A DNA stretch of 64,000 nucleotides from Micromonospora sp. U21 (GTDB taxonomy: Bacteria; Actinomycetota; Actinomycetes; Mycobacteriales; Micromonosporaceae). The stretch is taken from assembly GCF_018070045.1 (NCBI RefSeq), contig NZ_JAGPYK010000014.1:62001-126000 (forward strand), given 5' to 3'. The notes beneath the pieces were generated by a model. The model made no database searches and had not been told where the DNA came from. It saw nothing but the letters and a program-made list of their open reading frames with translations. The translations under genes were made by a program, and so were the position numbers. This document shows positions 23,783 to 32,144 of the stretch, in pieces; position 1 is the first letter of the stretch; each line of letters opens with the position of its first letter.

Positions 23783-25243
23783 ATGCCGAGCGTGGGGCAA
23801 CTCGTCGGAGACCGTTACCGCCTGGTCGAGAGCATCGCCAGCGGCGGGATGGGCGACGTGTGGCGGGCGGTCGACGAAACCCTGGACCGCTGCGTGGCGG
23901 TCAAGATGCTGCACCCCCGCCTGGTCACCGACGCCGGCTTCGGCGAGCGGTTCCGCCGCGAGGCACGCGCGATGGCGGCCCTGCGTCACCCGGGTGTCGC
24001 CCAGGTCTACGACTACGGCGAGATGTCCCGACCCGGAGCGCCGGACCTCGCCTACATCGTCATGGAATGTGTGCAGGGACAGTCCTTGTCGGAGCGGATC
24101 GCCGAGGTCGGCCAGCTGGACGCGGCCGAGACGATGTCGGTCGCCGCGCAGACCGCGCGCGCCCTGCAGGCCGCGCATGACGCCGGCGTCGTGCACCGTG
24201 ACGTCAAGCCCAACAATCTGATCATCGAGCCGGACGGGCACGTCGTCCTCGTTGACTTCGGCGTCGCCGTCACCGAGGAAGCGGTGAGCCTGACCGGGGC
24301 GAACCAGGTCGTCGGCACCGCCCTGTACATGGCGCCCGAGCAGGTGTCCAAGAACGAGACCACACCGGCGATCGACATCTATGCGCTGGGTGCCGTCGTC
24401 TACCACTGCCTCGCCGGTGAACCGCCGTACCAGGGTGACAACGCCGTCGCGGTGGCGCTGCGGCACCTCGAGGAGGAACCGCCGCCGCTGCCCGACAACG
24501 TCCCGGCGGAGGTGCGGCAGCTGGTAACCACCGCGATGGCCAAGGATCCCACCCGCCGGTTCCCGACGGCGGCGGCCATGGCCGCCGCAGCGCAGGCCAT
24601 CGCGGACTCGTCCGATACGCAGGTGAGGGCCGCTACCTGGGCGACCTCGACCGGGCCGCGGACCGAGCACCGGCCCGCCCGGCGGTCGGCCCTCGGCGGT
24701 GCGGTGAGCCGGGCCGTCAGTCCTGGGCCCAGAGCGCTCGCGGTGCTTCTCGGATCGTTGGCCGCCGTGGCTGCCGTCCTGGTGCTCGCTGATCCCACCG
24801 GGATGATGCCGGGCCCGACCCTGCGACCGTCGGTGCCCCCCGCGGTACCGCCCGCGGTGCCGGCATCGGTGCCGCCGTCGCAGGGGGGACCTGGCCCCGG
24901 CGTCGGTGGTGGCGAACCGGCCACCCGCACGTCTGCCGGTCTGCCGGTTCGAGCGCCCGGATCCCCAACCCCGACGACCACCCGTCCAGCAGGCGACGGG
25001 ACGACGGGCCGACCCACGCCTTCAGGCGGGAGCAGTGTGGGCGCACCCAGCCCCACCACCTCCGAAAGCGCCTCCCAGGAACCGACGGCGGCGCCGACGG
25101 GCGGAACCACGTCGGCACCGACCGCGGAGCCGACGGAGGACCCGACCGAGGACCCGACCGAGGAACCAACGGCGGAGGAGTCAGCCGGAGGGAGCGCAGT
25201 GCCGCGGGCCCAGGGCGCGTCGCAGAGTCCGGAGCCGTGGTGA
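23783..25243 (+). CDS. Eukaryotic-type Ser/Thr protein kinase (PknB-like)
   Basis: A 486-residue membrane kinase. The kinase domain covers residues ~8-270, with Gly-loop SGGMGDV (20-26), VAVK41, catalytic HRDVKPNN (138-145), DFG (158-160) and MAPEQ. A single transmembrane helix follows at ~322-342 (LAVLLGSLAAVAAVLVLA). The outside part is a Pro/Ser/Thr-rich low-complexity tail with PTEDPTEDPTEEPT repeats; there are no PASTA repeats. It phosphorylates Ser/Thr targets in the cytosol, and the signal is unknown. The start codon follows GGAAG. It is divergent from the TOPRIM gene. Confidence 0.9.
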   Translation: MPSVGQLVGDRYRLVESIASGGMGDVWRAVDETLDRCVAVKMLHPRLVTDAGFGERFRREARAMAALRHPGVAQVYDYGEMSRPGAPDLAYIVMECVQGQSLSERIAEVGQLDAAETMSVAAQTARALQAAHDAGVVHRDVKPNNLIIEPDGHVVLVDFGVAVTEEAVSLTGANQVVGTALYMAPEQVSKNETTPAIDIYALGAVVYHCLAGEPPYQGDNAVAVALRHLEEEPPPLPDNVPAEVRQLVTTAMAKDPTRRFPTAAAMAAAAQAIADSSDTQVRAATWATSTGPRTEHRPARRSALGGAVSRAVSPGPRALAVLLGSLAAVAAVLVLADPTGMMPGPTLRPSVPPAVPPAVPASVPPSQGGPGPGVGGGEPATRTSAGLPVRAPGSPTPTTTRPAGDGTTGRPTPSGGSSVGAPSPTTSESASQEPTAAPTGGTTSAPTAEPTEDPTEDPTEEPTAEESAGGSAVPRAQGASQSPEPW

Positions 25244-25245
25244 GC

Positions 25246-25269
25246 GGCTGACGAGGGTTCGGGTCAGCC
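25246..25269. terminator. Small stem-loop between convergent kinase and VOC genes
   Basis: 7-bp arms 25246-25252 and 25263-25269 with a 10-nt loop overlap the stop of the VOC gene. It is a weak candidate. Confidence 0.35.
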
Positions 25270-26001
25270 TGGGGTGAGGAGACAGAACTCGTTGCCTTCC
25301 GGGTCGGCGAGGACGGTCCACGGGACATCGTTCTGGCCCAGGTCGATGGCGGTGGCGCCGAGAGTCCGCAGTCTGGCCGCCTCGGCCTCCAGATCGTCAC
25401 CTGGGTATGGGCGGACGTCGAGATGGACGCGGTTCCACACGATCTTCACGTCAGGTGTGCGGAGGAACCGCAGATATGGGCCGACGCCCTTGGCGGAGCG
25501 TAGTACCGCCTTGTGGTCGGTCACCTCGTGCAGGGACCAGTCCATGGCCCTGCCCCAGAAGCGGGCCATGGCTCGCGGATCCGCGCAGTCGACCACGACC
25601 GCGGCGATCGGTCCGGTGTCTCGGTGGAGCGGTCGGGGATCCAGCACGCAGAACTCGTTGCCCTCCGGGTCGACCATGACCGTCCATGGGACGTCACCCT
25701 GGCCCACGTCGGCGGGCGTTGCGCCGAGATCCTTCAGGCGCGTGACCACCTCCGCCTGATGGGCCGCCGAGGTGGTGGCGAGGTCGACGTGCACGCGGTT
25801 CTTCACCGTCTTGGGTTCCGGGGAGACGATGAGGTCGACGCAGACGGCGACGGGGTCGGGGTAGACGAAGCCCTCGGGTTCGAGGTTGGTCACGCCGGGT
25901 CCCTCGCTGGAGACCTCCCAGCCGAGCGCCTTTGCCCAGAAACCGCCCAGCGCGGAGTCGTCCCGAGCCTTCATGTTGATTTGAACGAGCCGTGTTGCCA
26001 T
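25264..26001 (-). CDS. Two-domain VOC (glyoxalase-like) protein
   Basis: A 245-residue protein made of two tandem glyoxalase-like modules (residues ~1-120 and ~125-245). Each ends with a near-identical segment, DVPWTVMVDPEGNEFCVL and DVPWTVLADPEGNEFCLL, showing internal duplication. Each module has a matching NRVHVDL/NRVHLDV strand whose His could be a metal ligand. It resembles the 'VOC family/glyoxalase-like domain' proteins common in actinomycetes; the substrate is unknown. ATG 26001 is 7 nt after TAGCAT, consistent with a leaderless mRNA. Confidence 0.85.
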   Translation of the reverse strand: MATRLVQINMKARDDSALGGFWAKALGWEVSSEGPGVTNLEPEGFVYPDPVAVCVDLIVSPEPKTVKNRVHVDLATTSAAHQAEVVTRLKDLGATPADVGQGDVPWTVMVDPEGNEFCVLDPRPLHRDTGPIAAVVVDCADPRAMARFWGRAMDWSLHEVTDHKAVLRSAKGVGPYLRFLRTPDVKIVWNRVHLDVRPYPGDDLEAEAARLRTLGATAIDLGQNDVPWTVLADPEGNEFCLLTPG

Positions 26002-26008
26002 GCCGGCG

Positions 26009-26014
26009 ATGCTA
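26009..26014 (-). promoter_or_regulatory. -10 box of leaderless two-domain VOC mRNA
   Basis: TAGCAT on the minus strand, 7 nt before ATG 26001. The same hexamer and spacing recur before the GNAT gene at 48356. Confidence 0.45.
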
Positions 26015-26114
26015 GGGCCTGTCGAGTCGGCGGTGGTGCCCGGACCGGAGTGATCACCGCCCGACCCGGTCTCATGCCGCACAGGTGGGCGCCAGTGTCA
26101 GGAGATGGTCGGGG

Positions 26115-27143
26115 TCAGCCAGTTCGGCAGGTGACCGTCGGCCAGGTCCAGTTGCCGTTGGCCATGATCGTTACCCCGAAGTTGTTGCCGCTGCCGTTCG
26201 GTCTGGCGGTGACGGTTCCACTCGTGCCGCTGACAGAGGCGTTCCAGCTGTTCTGCAGGCTCTGACCGCCGCCCAGGCCGAGGGTGACGACCCAGTTGCT
26301 GGCGCCACTGACCGCGACGTTGAGGTTGAACCGGTCGTTCCACTGCTGGCCGGCGGACAGCGTCGCGGTGCAGTTTCCGTTGCCGGGCGGATTGCCGGTG
26401 GTGGGCCCGGGGCCGGGGTTGCCGCCACCGCCTTCCCGGACGGTGATGTCGGAGCTCCCGCTGCTCTGGTAGCCCTCGGTGGCCATGATCTGGTAGCTGT
26501 GGTTGCTGCCGAGGTTCAACCCGGCGCGGGCCCAGGCGTCGAAGTGGTTGGCGGTGGTGATGGTGCCGCCGGTGCGCTTCTGCTGGCGGACGCTCCAGTA
26601 CTGGTAGAACGTGGCGATGCCGTCGATGGACGGCTGGTTGACCCGCTGGGTGCGGTAGAGGTCGTAGGTGCCACCGTCGGTGGTGACGGAGCCAACCCGG
26701 GTGGCGCCGGTGCTCGGGTTGTAGGTGCCGAAGTTCTCCACGACGTAGTACTCGATGAGCGGGTTCCGCGTCCATCCGTACAAGGCGAGGTAGCTGTTGC
26801 CGTTCGGGCTGTAGGTGCCCGAGTAGCTGATCGTCCTTCGGCTGCCGGTGGCCCACCCCTTGCCGCCGACCCAGTTGTTGGTGCCGCTGCCCCACTGGCT
26901 GGAGTATCGGCCGTCGGCGCGCAGCGTCATGCTGGCGTTGCCACTGTCCTTCCAGAACGAGTAGAAGAACCCGTTGTGCGTGCCGGTGGAGTTGGCGCTG
27001 ACGGTCCGATCGGCCTCGGCGTACGCGTTGGTGGCCAGCACCGTGCTGCCGACGGCCATCACCGCGGCGCACGCGGCGCCGAGCAGCAACCGCACGCGGC
27101 CGCGCCTCCTCGGTCTGGTGGGTGTGTGGTTCGTGTCGTCCAT
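26115..27143 (-). CDS. Secreted GH11 endo-1,4-beta-xylanase with CBM2
   Basis: A 342-residue enzyme. A Tat-like or long Sec leader (RPRRRGRVRLLLGAACAAVM, cleavage near AYA-EA) is followed by a GH11 jelly-roll at residues ~45-235. GWTRNPLIEYYVVENFG holds the nucleophile Glu and MATEGYQSSG the acid/base Glu. A Gly/Pro linker (GGGGNPGPGPTTGNPPG) leads to a CBM2 cellulose/xylan-binding domain of ~100 residues bounded by two Cys (GNCTATLSAG ... WPTVTC). It cleaves xylan outside the cell. GAGGAGG lies upstream of ATG 27143. A decayed LacI regulator gene lies just beyond the upstream region. Confidence 0.95.
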   Translation of the reverse strand: MDDTNHTPTRPRRRGRVRLLLGAACAAVMAVGSTVLATNAYAEADRTVSANSTGTHNGFFYSFWKDSGNASMTLRADGRYSSQWGSGTNNWVGGKGWATGSRRTISYSGTYSPNGNSYLALYGWTRNPLIEYYVVENFGTYNPSTGATRVGSVTTDGGTYDLYRTQRVNQPSIDGIATFYQYWSVRQQKRTGGTITTANHFDAWARAGLNLGSNHSYQIMATEGYQSSGSSDITVREGGGGNPGPGPTTGNPPGNGNCTATLSAGQQWNDRFNLNVAVSGASNWVVTLGLGGGQSLQNSWNASVSGTSGTVTARPNGSGNNFGVTIMANGNWTWPTVTCRTG

Positions 27144-27699
27144 GTGCTTGCTTCCTCCTCGTGACGGCTGGCGGGAGGCCAGCAGTGCGGCACGACCCGG
27201 CGACCTGTCGGCGGCCAGTCGACGGCTGCCGGCATCGGCGTCGTACCACGCGGTGGTGGGGGGTTGGCCGGTCGTCCTGCACGACGACCGGGGGAGTGGG
27301 TCGCGGTGGATGGCATTGACGGTGATCGAACACCGTCGATGGCGACCGTATTGACCCGCCCGTCGGCTTGTCAACAATTTCCGGAAACACTGTGGAAACC
27401 TGACCTGAACGACGGATCGTCCGCAGGAGTGCGTTCAACCTGCCCAGCAGTCTCAGCTGATCGACGGGCACACCCGGATAATCGCATCGGAGCCTCGGCG
27501 TAAGGATCACAACCTGAGTACCCATTCTCGGAACTTCCGGAGACCTTCCGGACCGCGATCAGGCGAACAGCCGGCGGTGTAGCCACCGGATCCGGGCTCC
27601 ACGAACGGGCAGCAGCACCGGCTGCCGGGGCATCACGACAGGTGGGCCGTCGGGTTGGGTGCGGGTCGCTGCCGTAGCCATGGCGATCGGGCCCGACCC
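27144..27699. other. Xylanase upstream region with two dyads
   Basis: No gene is seen in 556 bp. It contains a perfect dyad GACGGTG-N6-CACCGTC (27318-27337) and a 10-bp palindrome TTTCCGGAAA (27378-27387). Either could be an operator for xylanase control. The second resembles the short central-CG palindromes bound by LacI-family proteins. TTGACC/TTGACG hexamers occur nearby, but no promoter can be fixed. Confidence 0.4.
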
Positions 27700-28190
27700 G
27701 GGCTCCGGTTGCGCTCGGCCGTCGAGCGGCGGACCACGAGGCGTACCGGCAGGACCATCGGTCGGCCGGTGTGCCCGGGCGCCCCCTCGATCATCGTGAG
27801 ACGTCGCCGGGAACGTTGACGCCCCTCCAGCTGAGGCCGCGGATGAGGCCGATCGCCATCTGGTCGTTGAAGGCGAGGACGGCTGTCGCCGGACGCGCGC
27901 ACAGCTCCTCGGCGGTCCGCTCCCCGCCCCCGATCGTCGGGCTGAACGGGCCGATCTGGCGCACGTTGATCTCGAGCTCCATGCCCGCTTCGAGCGGCGA
28001 CCGCCAGCGGATCCCGTTCGCCCAGGACGCCTCCGGCCCCGCGACGTAGGTGATGTGGTCGTGCCCCAGCTCGCCGAGGTGCTCGGCGGCCCGCCGGACC
28101 CCGCGTGGGTTGTCCGTCACGACGCAGGGCACGTCGGCGACGGCGCGGTTGAGGTCAAGGTCGCCATCGATCCGCAGCGACTCCTCGTCT
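27700..28190 (-). pseudogene. LacI-family regulator, N-terminally and internally deleted
   Basis: Minus-strand text DVPCVVTDNPRGVRRAAEHL, LGHDHITYVAGPEASWANG and TAVLAFNDQMAIGLIRGL is the sugar-binding domain of a LacI-family repressor. It runs to NVPGDVS, and then the frame breaks. The usual ~40 residues are absent, and the C-terminus (GAPGHTGRPMVLPVRLVVRR) continues in another frame. The N-terminal HTH and hinge are not found. The gene therefore cannot bind DNA. Its position upstream of the xylanase suggests it once regulated glycan use. Confidence 0.7.
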
Positions 28191-28248
28191 ATCCCGCCGA
28201 CGCGGCGCAGTCGCGTCGCGCGATGGCCCGGCGGCGGCGCGTGGTCGA

Positions 28249-28281
28249 CGAGGCCGTCTCCCGCGGCGGGAGACGGCCTCG
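28249..28281. terminator. Perfect 15-bp stem-loop
   Basis: Arms 28249-28263 and 28267-28281 pair perfectly around a 3-nt loop, 50 bp after the stop of the FMN reductase gene on the minus strand. Confidence 0.7.
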
Positions 28282-28331
28282 CCGTGCTCGGAGCGGCGGG
28301 GGCCGCGTCCGACTGCTCCTTGAGTGACCTT

Positions 28332-28925
28332 TCAGGCCGGGTACGGGAGCGAGTTGCGTGCCGAACGGAGGGCGCCGGCCCACCAGGCCAGCTGGTCCAG
28401 CAGGGTTTTGGCATATCCGGGCGCCGCGGGGTCCAGCGGCCGGCCGTCTTCCCACGTCGCGCGGTACAGCGGGAATGCCAGACCATCGCGGATCGTCACC
28501 GCGTGCAGTTCGGTGAGCACGTTCTCCAGGTGCAGGACAGCGTGACGACCGCCAGCTGCCCCGCCGTAGCTGACAAAGGCCACGGGCTTGGCCGTCCACT
28601 GGGTGTAATGCCAGTCGATGGCTGCCTTCAGGGACGCGGGGTAGCTGTGGTTGTACTCCGGCGTGACGATGATGAACGCGTCCGCGTTCGTCAGCTGGGA
28701 CGTCAAGGGCGCCATCGCGTCGGGGCGCGGGTATGAGTCGCCGGCGAGCTTCGGTGAGACTGCCGGCAACGACAGCGGGATCTCGGAGTCGGCGAGATCG
28801 ACGACGTCGATGTCGAAACCGTCGTGCTCGCGCGCCTGGTCGGCGACCCAGGAGGCGACGACAGGCCCGAACCGGCCCTCGCGGACGCTCCCGACAATGA
28901 TGGCCAACTTGTGCTTCTCACTCAT
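28332..28925 (-). CDS. NADPH-dependent FMN reductase (flavodoxin fold)
   Basis: A 197-residue flavodoxin-like reductase. IIVGSVREGRFG binds the FMN phosphate, and FIIVTPEYNHSYPASLKAAID is the signature of NADPH-dependent FMN/quinone/azo reductases. It ends around WAGALRSAR. It reduces flavin or quinones in the cytosol with NADPH. It is divergent from an XRE regulator whose start is 112 bp away; such regulator-reductase pairs usually form a redox-responsive switch. A strong hairpin follows the gene. Confidence 0.88.
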   Translation of the reverse strand: MSEKHKLAIIVGSVREGRFGPVVASWVADQAREHDGFDIDVVDLADSEIPLSLPAVSPKLAGDSYPRPDAMAPLTSQLTNADAFIIVTPEYNHSYPASLKAAIDWHYTQWTAKPVAFVSYGGAAGGRHAVLHLENVLTELHAVTIRDGLAFPLYRATWEDGRPLDPAAPGYAKTLLDQLAWWAGALRSARNSLPYPA

Positions 28926-29037
28926 GCACTCCACGGTCCATCGTTTCCGGGATGGCAACCAGACCGGGCGCAGGCTGGCCCCCGTGGGGCCACCCTGCGG
29001 GCTCGATGAGCTGGGGAGATCGCCGTAGACTCGGAGC

Positions 29038-29877
29038 ATGAGCACGCCGCTGGGCGACTTCATCCGTGCCAAGCGCGACAGCATCCAGCCAGAGTCGTTC
29101 GGGTTGCCTGATCATGGCCGCCGCAGGTCGCCAGGACTACGACGCTCCGACCTCGCCGCGCGCGCTGGAGTGAGCGTCGAATATCTCACCCGCATCGAGC
29201 AGGGTCGAGACCGCAACCCGTCCCCTGCCGTGGTCAATGCACTCGCGGACGCCCTGAGCCTCGATGCCGTCGAACGCGATCACCTGCGCCACCTCGCCAA
29301 GATCACCGGCGGAGCGTGCGCGGGGCGCGGGCGGCCGGTGCCACCCAACCGACATGTCCGGCCCACCGTGTTGCAGACCCTCCACCTTCTTGAGCCCGGC
29401 ATCGCATTCGTCACCAACCGTCTGGGCGACGTGCTCGCGTACACGAGTGGGTTCGAGGTGCTGATGCGGGGGATCGGGCTGCTCGAGAGCGGAACGCCAA
29501 ACCTGACGCGTTACGTGTTCACCGATCCGCGCGCCCGGACATTCTTCCCGGACTGGGAGCAGGTGGCCGACGAACGAGCCTTCGACCTGTGGCTCGGGCC
29601 TTCCGCGGAGACCTCCGAGTGGTTCCGGGCTGAGCTCACCCCCCTGGCCGGACCGGAGTTCACCCGACGACTCAACCGCCATCTGCCTCCACCGACCGTC
29701 CCGTTTCGGCTCGACCATCCCATCGCGCAGAAGCTCCAGTGGCAGCGGGAGAAGCTCGAGTTGCCACGCACCGACGCGCAGGAGCTGGTCGTTCTCCTGC
29801 CAACCGATGACGCGACGGCGCGGGCGATGGACCGGCTGCGCCGCCAACCTGACCGCATGCTCCGCGCGGTCACCTAG
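29038..29877 (+). CDS. XRE-family regulator with MmyB-like C-terminal domain
   Basis: A 279-residue regulator. The N-terminal HTH (LGDFIRAKRD..., RRSDLAARAGVSVEYLTRIE) is followed at residues ~105-270 by an MmyB/PAS-like ligand-binding domain (GIAFVTNRLGDVLAYTSGFE, TRYVFTDPRARTFFPDWE, RRLNRHLPPPTVPFRLDHP). This class usually stands divergent from a single oxidoreductase gene and represses it until a small ligand binds. Here the FMN reductase fills that place. ATG 29038 follows a GGAG. Confidence 0.85.
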   Translation: MSTPLGDFIRAKRDSIQPESFGLPDHGRRRSPGLRRSDLAARAGVSVEYLTRIEQGRDRNPSPAVVNALADALSLDAVERDHLRHLAKITGGACAGRGRPVPPNRHVRPTVLQTLHLLEPGIAFVTNRLGDVLAYTSGFEVLMRGIGLLESGTPNLTRYVFTDPRARTFFPDWEQVADERAFDLWLGPSAETSEWFRAELTPLAGPEFTRRLNRHLPPPTVPFRLDHPIAQKLQWQREKLELPRTDAQELVVLLPTDDATARAMDRLRRQPDRMLRAVT

Positions 29878-29890
29878 CTCACGGCCATCT

Positions 29891-30157
29891 CTACGATGCC
29901 TCCATTTCCGCGCGCTCAGGGTGCATGTCGCCCGGGGTCACGGGGCGACCAGGGACGTTGATGCACAACTGTCCCGGCTCGGCACCGCACACCGGGCAGG
30001 GTCGGTACGACTCGACAGGCCCTGGATCGAGGCCCCTCGCCTGGGCCGCTCGGGCGATGTCCTCGGCCGCGTGGTGTAGCTCAAGGTCCCGATGTCTGAC
30101 GGCGGCCTGGTGGATTCGCTGGAGCGCACTTCGCGCCAGCTCTCCGGGGTCAGTCAT
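29891..30157 (-). CDS. Small zinc-ribbon protein
   Basis: An 88-residue protein. A helical N-terminal half (DPGELARSALQRIHQAAVRH, DLELHHAAEDIARAAQARG) is followed by a zinc-binding motif: CPVCGAEPGQLC then GDMHPERAE, i.e. CxxC...C...H. This matches the short actinobacterial/phage zinc-finger domain in which Cys, Cys, Cys and His bind one zinc. The function is unknown; it may bind nucleic acid. ATG 30157 is preferred over upstream in-frame codons that give low-complexity Arg/Pro text. It is convergent with the XRE gene. Confidence 0.6.
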   Translation of the reverse strand: MTDPGELARSALQRIHQAAVRHRDLELHHAAEDIARAAQARGLDPGPVESYRPCPVCGAEPGQLCINVPGRPVTPGDMHPERAEMEAS

Positions 30158-30372
30158 CCAACCGACCTTCCCACTGCGCTCGCCGTCACACGCACCCGCC
30201 TGGGCGGGCGCTGGCCGCTGCCGCTGTCGCCGTGTGGGCGTCACGCCGGATGCCCGGCCGCGCGGCCGGGACCGGCGCGGCACAGGGGAGTGCGCACCAA
30301 CCGAGGCGAGAACTTTGTCCGCGTCACTGGGCCATCTGGCAGCGTCTACGCTGTTACCGAGAAAGGCGGGTC

Positions 30373-30429
30373 ATGATCGTTACGTGTTGCCGGGCCCTGG
30401 CCCCTGCCCTGTCCGGGGTCGGCCGATGA
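30373..30429 (+). CDS. Possible 18-residue leader peptide upstream of the glycosyltransferase
   Basis: An ATG at 30373, with AAAGGCGG upstream, opens an 18-codon frame (MIVTCCRALAPALSGVGR). Its TGA overlaps the glycosyltransferase ATG (ATGA at 30426-30429). This geometry allows translational coupling or attenuation. The paired cysteines are notable. Being so short, it may be accidental. Confidence 0.35.
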   Translation: MIVTCCRALAPALSGVGR

Positions 30430-31649
30430 GCGCAATCGCGTTCCTCAACATCGCCATGCACGGGCACATCAACCCGACGCTGCCGGTCGTGGCCGAACTC
30501 GTCCGTCGGGGCCACTCCGTCACCTACCACACGCCGCCCGCCTACGCGGAGGAAATCGCGACCACCGGCGCGCGAGTGCTCCCCTACTCCGGTGATGACG
30601 TACCGCTCTCCGGCCCGCCGACACCCGTCACGGTGATGGAGCAGCTTGCGCGCACCGCCGTACGCGTGCTGCCCACCGTTCTCACCGATCTGCGTGGTGC
30701 CGGGCCGGATCTGGTCGTGCACGACTCCCTCTGCCTGTGGGGGCCGGTGGTCGCCCGGGAACTCGACGTGCCGGCAGCGTCGTCGTTCACCACGTTCGCG
30801 TTCAACCGGCACGTGCCCAGCCCCACCCACGGCTCCTGGGAGCTGCTCGCCGCGGCGGCGGTCAAGCCCCGCCCCACCGGGGGGTATTTGAGGTCGCGCT
30901 GGGAGCTGCGCCGCCGGTACGACACGGGTGCGGTGCCCCTGATCGACCTGGCGAACATCCGCCAGCCGCTCAACCTGGTCTACACCTCGCGGGCGTTCCA
31001 CCCCGAGGCCGACAGCTTCGACCAGTCCTACCGGTTTGTCGGACCGAGCATCGGTGCCCGCCCAGCCGACTCGTCGTTCCCGGTCGACCGGCTGCGGGAC
31101 CCGGTGCTCTACGCCTCGCTGGGCACGGTGTTCGGCGCCGACCCGCAGCTGCTGCGCACCTTTGCCAACGCGCTCGCCCCGCTGGGTGGCACCGTGATCG
31201 TCTCCACCGGACCCACCGATCCCGCCACGCTCGGTCCGCTGCCGGCCAACGTGATCGCCCACCGCTCGGTACCGCAGCTGGAGGTCCTGTCCCGCGCAGC
31301 ACTGTTCATCACCCACGGCGGTGTCAACAGCGTCAACGAGGCCCTGTACGCGGGCGTCCCGATGCTGGTGGTCCCGCAGGGCGCTGACCAGTCGTTGGTG
31401 GCTTCCCGCATCGTTGAGCTCGATGCCGGCCTCGCGATCCGCACCGAGGACGTCACGGTGGAGGTCCTGCGCGCCCTCGCCCAGCGCCTGCTCGACGAGC
31501 CCCGATTCCGGGCCGCCGCGAGCACCCTGCGGGTAGCCCAGCGAGAGGCGGGCGGCTATCCGCGCGCCGCCGACGAACTCGAACGCTATGTGCAGCAGAC
31601 CGGCTCGTTCACTCAGCCGGTCTCTGCCGACCTGCCACCGCAGGGCTGA
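30426..31649 (+). CDS. MGT/UGT-family glycosyltransferase (GT1)
   Basis: A 408-residue GT-B glycosyltransferase. N-terminal acceptor half: IAFLNIAMHGHINPTLPVVA with the catalytic-type His. C-terminal donor half: LYASLGTVFGADP, then HRSVPQLEVLSRAALFITHG, GVNSVNEALYAGVPMLVVPQ and ADQ, the nucleotide-sugar signature of macrolide-glycosyltransferase (YjiC/MGT) enzymes. It attaches a sugar to a small hydrophobic acceptor, as in antibiotic inactivation or glycolipid synthesis. It is the first full gene of a tight operon with a membrane protein and a hydrolase-like protein (3-bp gap, then 4-bp overlap). Confidence 0.9.
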   Translation: MSAIAFLNIAMHGHINPTLPVVAELVRRGHSVTYHTPPAYAEEIATTGARVLPYSGDDVPLSGPPTPVTVMEQLARTAVRVLPTVLTDLRGAGPDLVVHDSLCLWGPVVARELDVPAASSFTTFAFNRHVPSPTHGSWELLAAAAVKPRPTGGYLRSRWELRRRYDTGAVPLIDLANIRQPLNLVYTSRAFHPEADSFDQSYRFVGPSIGARPADSSFPVDRLRDPVLYASLGTVFGADPQLLRTFANALAPLGGTVIVSTGPTDPATLGPLPANVIAHRSVPQLEVLSRAALFITHGGVNSVNEALYAGVPMLVVPQGADQSLVASRIVELDAGLAIRTEDVTVEVLRALAQRLLDEPRFRAAASTLRVAQREAGGYPRAADELERYVQQTGSFTQPVSADLPPQG

Positions 31650-31652
31650 CCG

Positions 31653-32144
31653 ATGTCCGTTGTCGTCGCCATCATGCTGCTGTTCGCTGGGCTGTCCGAG
31701 GCCGTCGGGCGCCTCCTGCCCGTGGTGGCACGCCTGTCTGGCGTGTCGCACACCAGGGTGTTCGTGATGGTGCTGGCCGGCGCCGTGGTCGACGGCGCGG
31801 TCTTCGCGCTCTGGCCACTGTCCGCGTGGACCCTCGCCGAGCTGGTGCTGCCCGCCGCATCGCCCGGCCAGGCCGCGCTGGCCTGGACACCGGGCCTGGC
31901 CGCCCCGCTGCTGCTTGCCGCAGTCCTCGCGTTCCCGCTGCTCGGGCCGCTGCTGCACCTGCTCCTCATGGTGGGAGTGGGGACCGGCCTCGCCACTGCC
32001 CTCGCCACGGTGGCCGGGCTCGGCTGGTGGGAATCCGCCGGCTGTGTGGCCGTCGCGGGAGTCGGCCTCGGCGTCGCCGTCGAGGGCATCCGCCGCCTGG
32101 TCGTGAGGCTCAACACGACAAGGGCACCGGAGCTGTTTCCGTGA
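31653..32144 (+). CDS. Small integral membrane protein
   Basis: A 163-residue protein with about four transmembrane segments (VVVAIMLLFAGLSEAVG; VFVMVLAGAVVDGAVFAL; LLLAAVLAFPLLGPLLHLLL; LATVAGLGWWESAGCVAVAG) and a short charged C-terminus. No known domain is recognised. It lies between the glycosyltransferase and a hydrolase-like gene, 3 bp and -4 bp away, so it is co-transcribed and may support export or assembly of the glycosylated product. Confidence 0.65.
   Translation: MSVVVAIMLLFAGLSEAVGRLLPVVARLSGVSHTRVFVMVLAGAVVDGAVFALWPLSAWTLAELVLPAASPGQAALAWTPGLAAPLLLAAVLAFPLLGPLLHLLLMVGVGTGLATALATVAGLGWWESAGCVAVAGVGLGVAVEGIRRLVVRLNTTRAPELFP

Noticed and set aside
25126..25165. Short repeat PTEDPTEDPTEEPT as a possible tandem-repeat element
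   Set aside because: It is the low-complexity external tail of the kinase, common in such proteins, and is not a mobile or CRISPR repeat.
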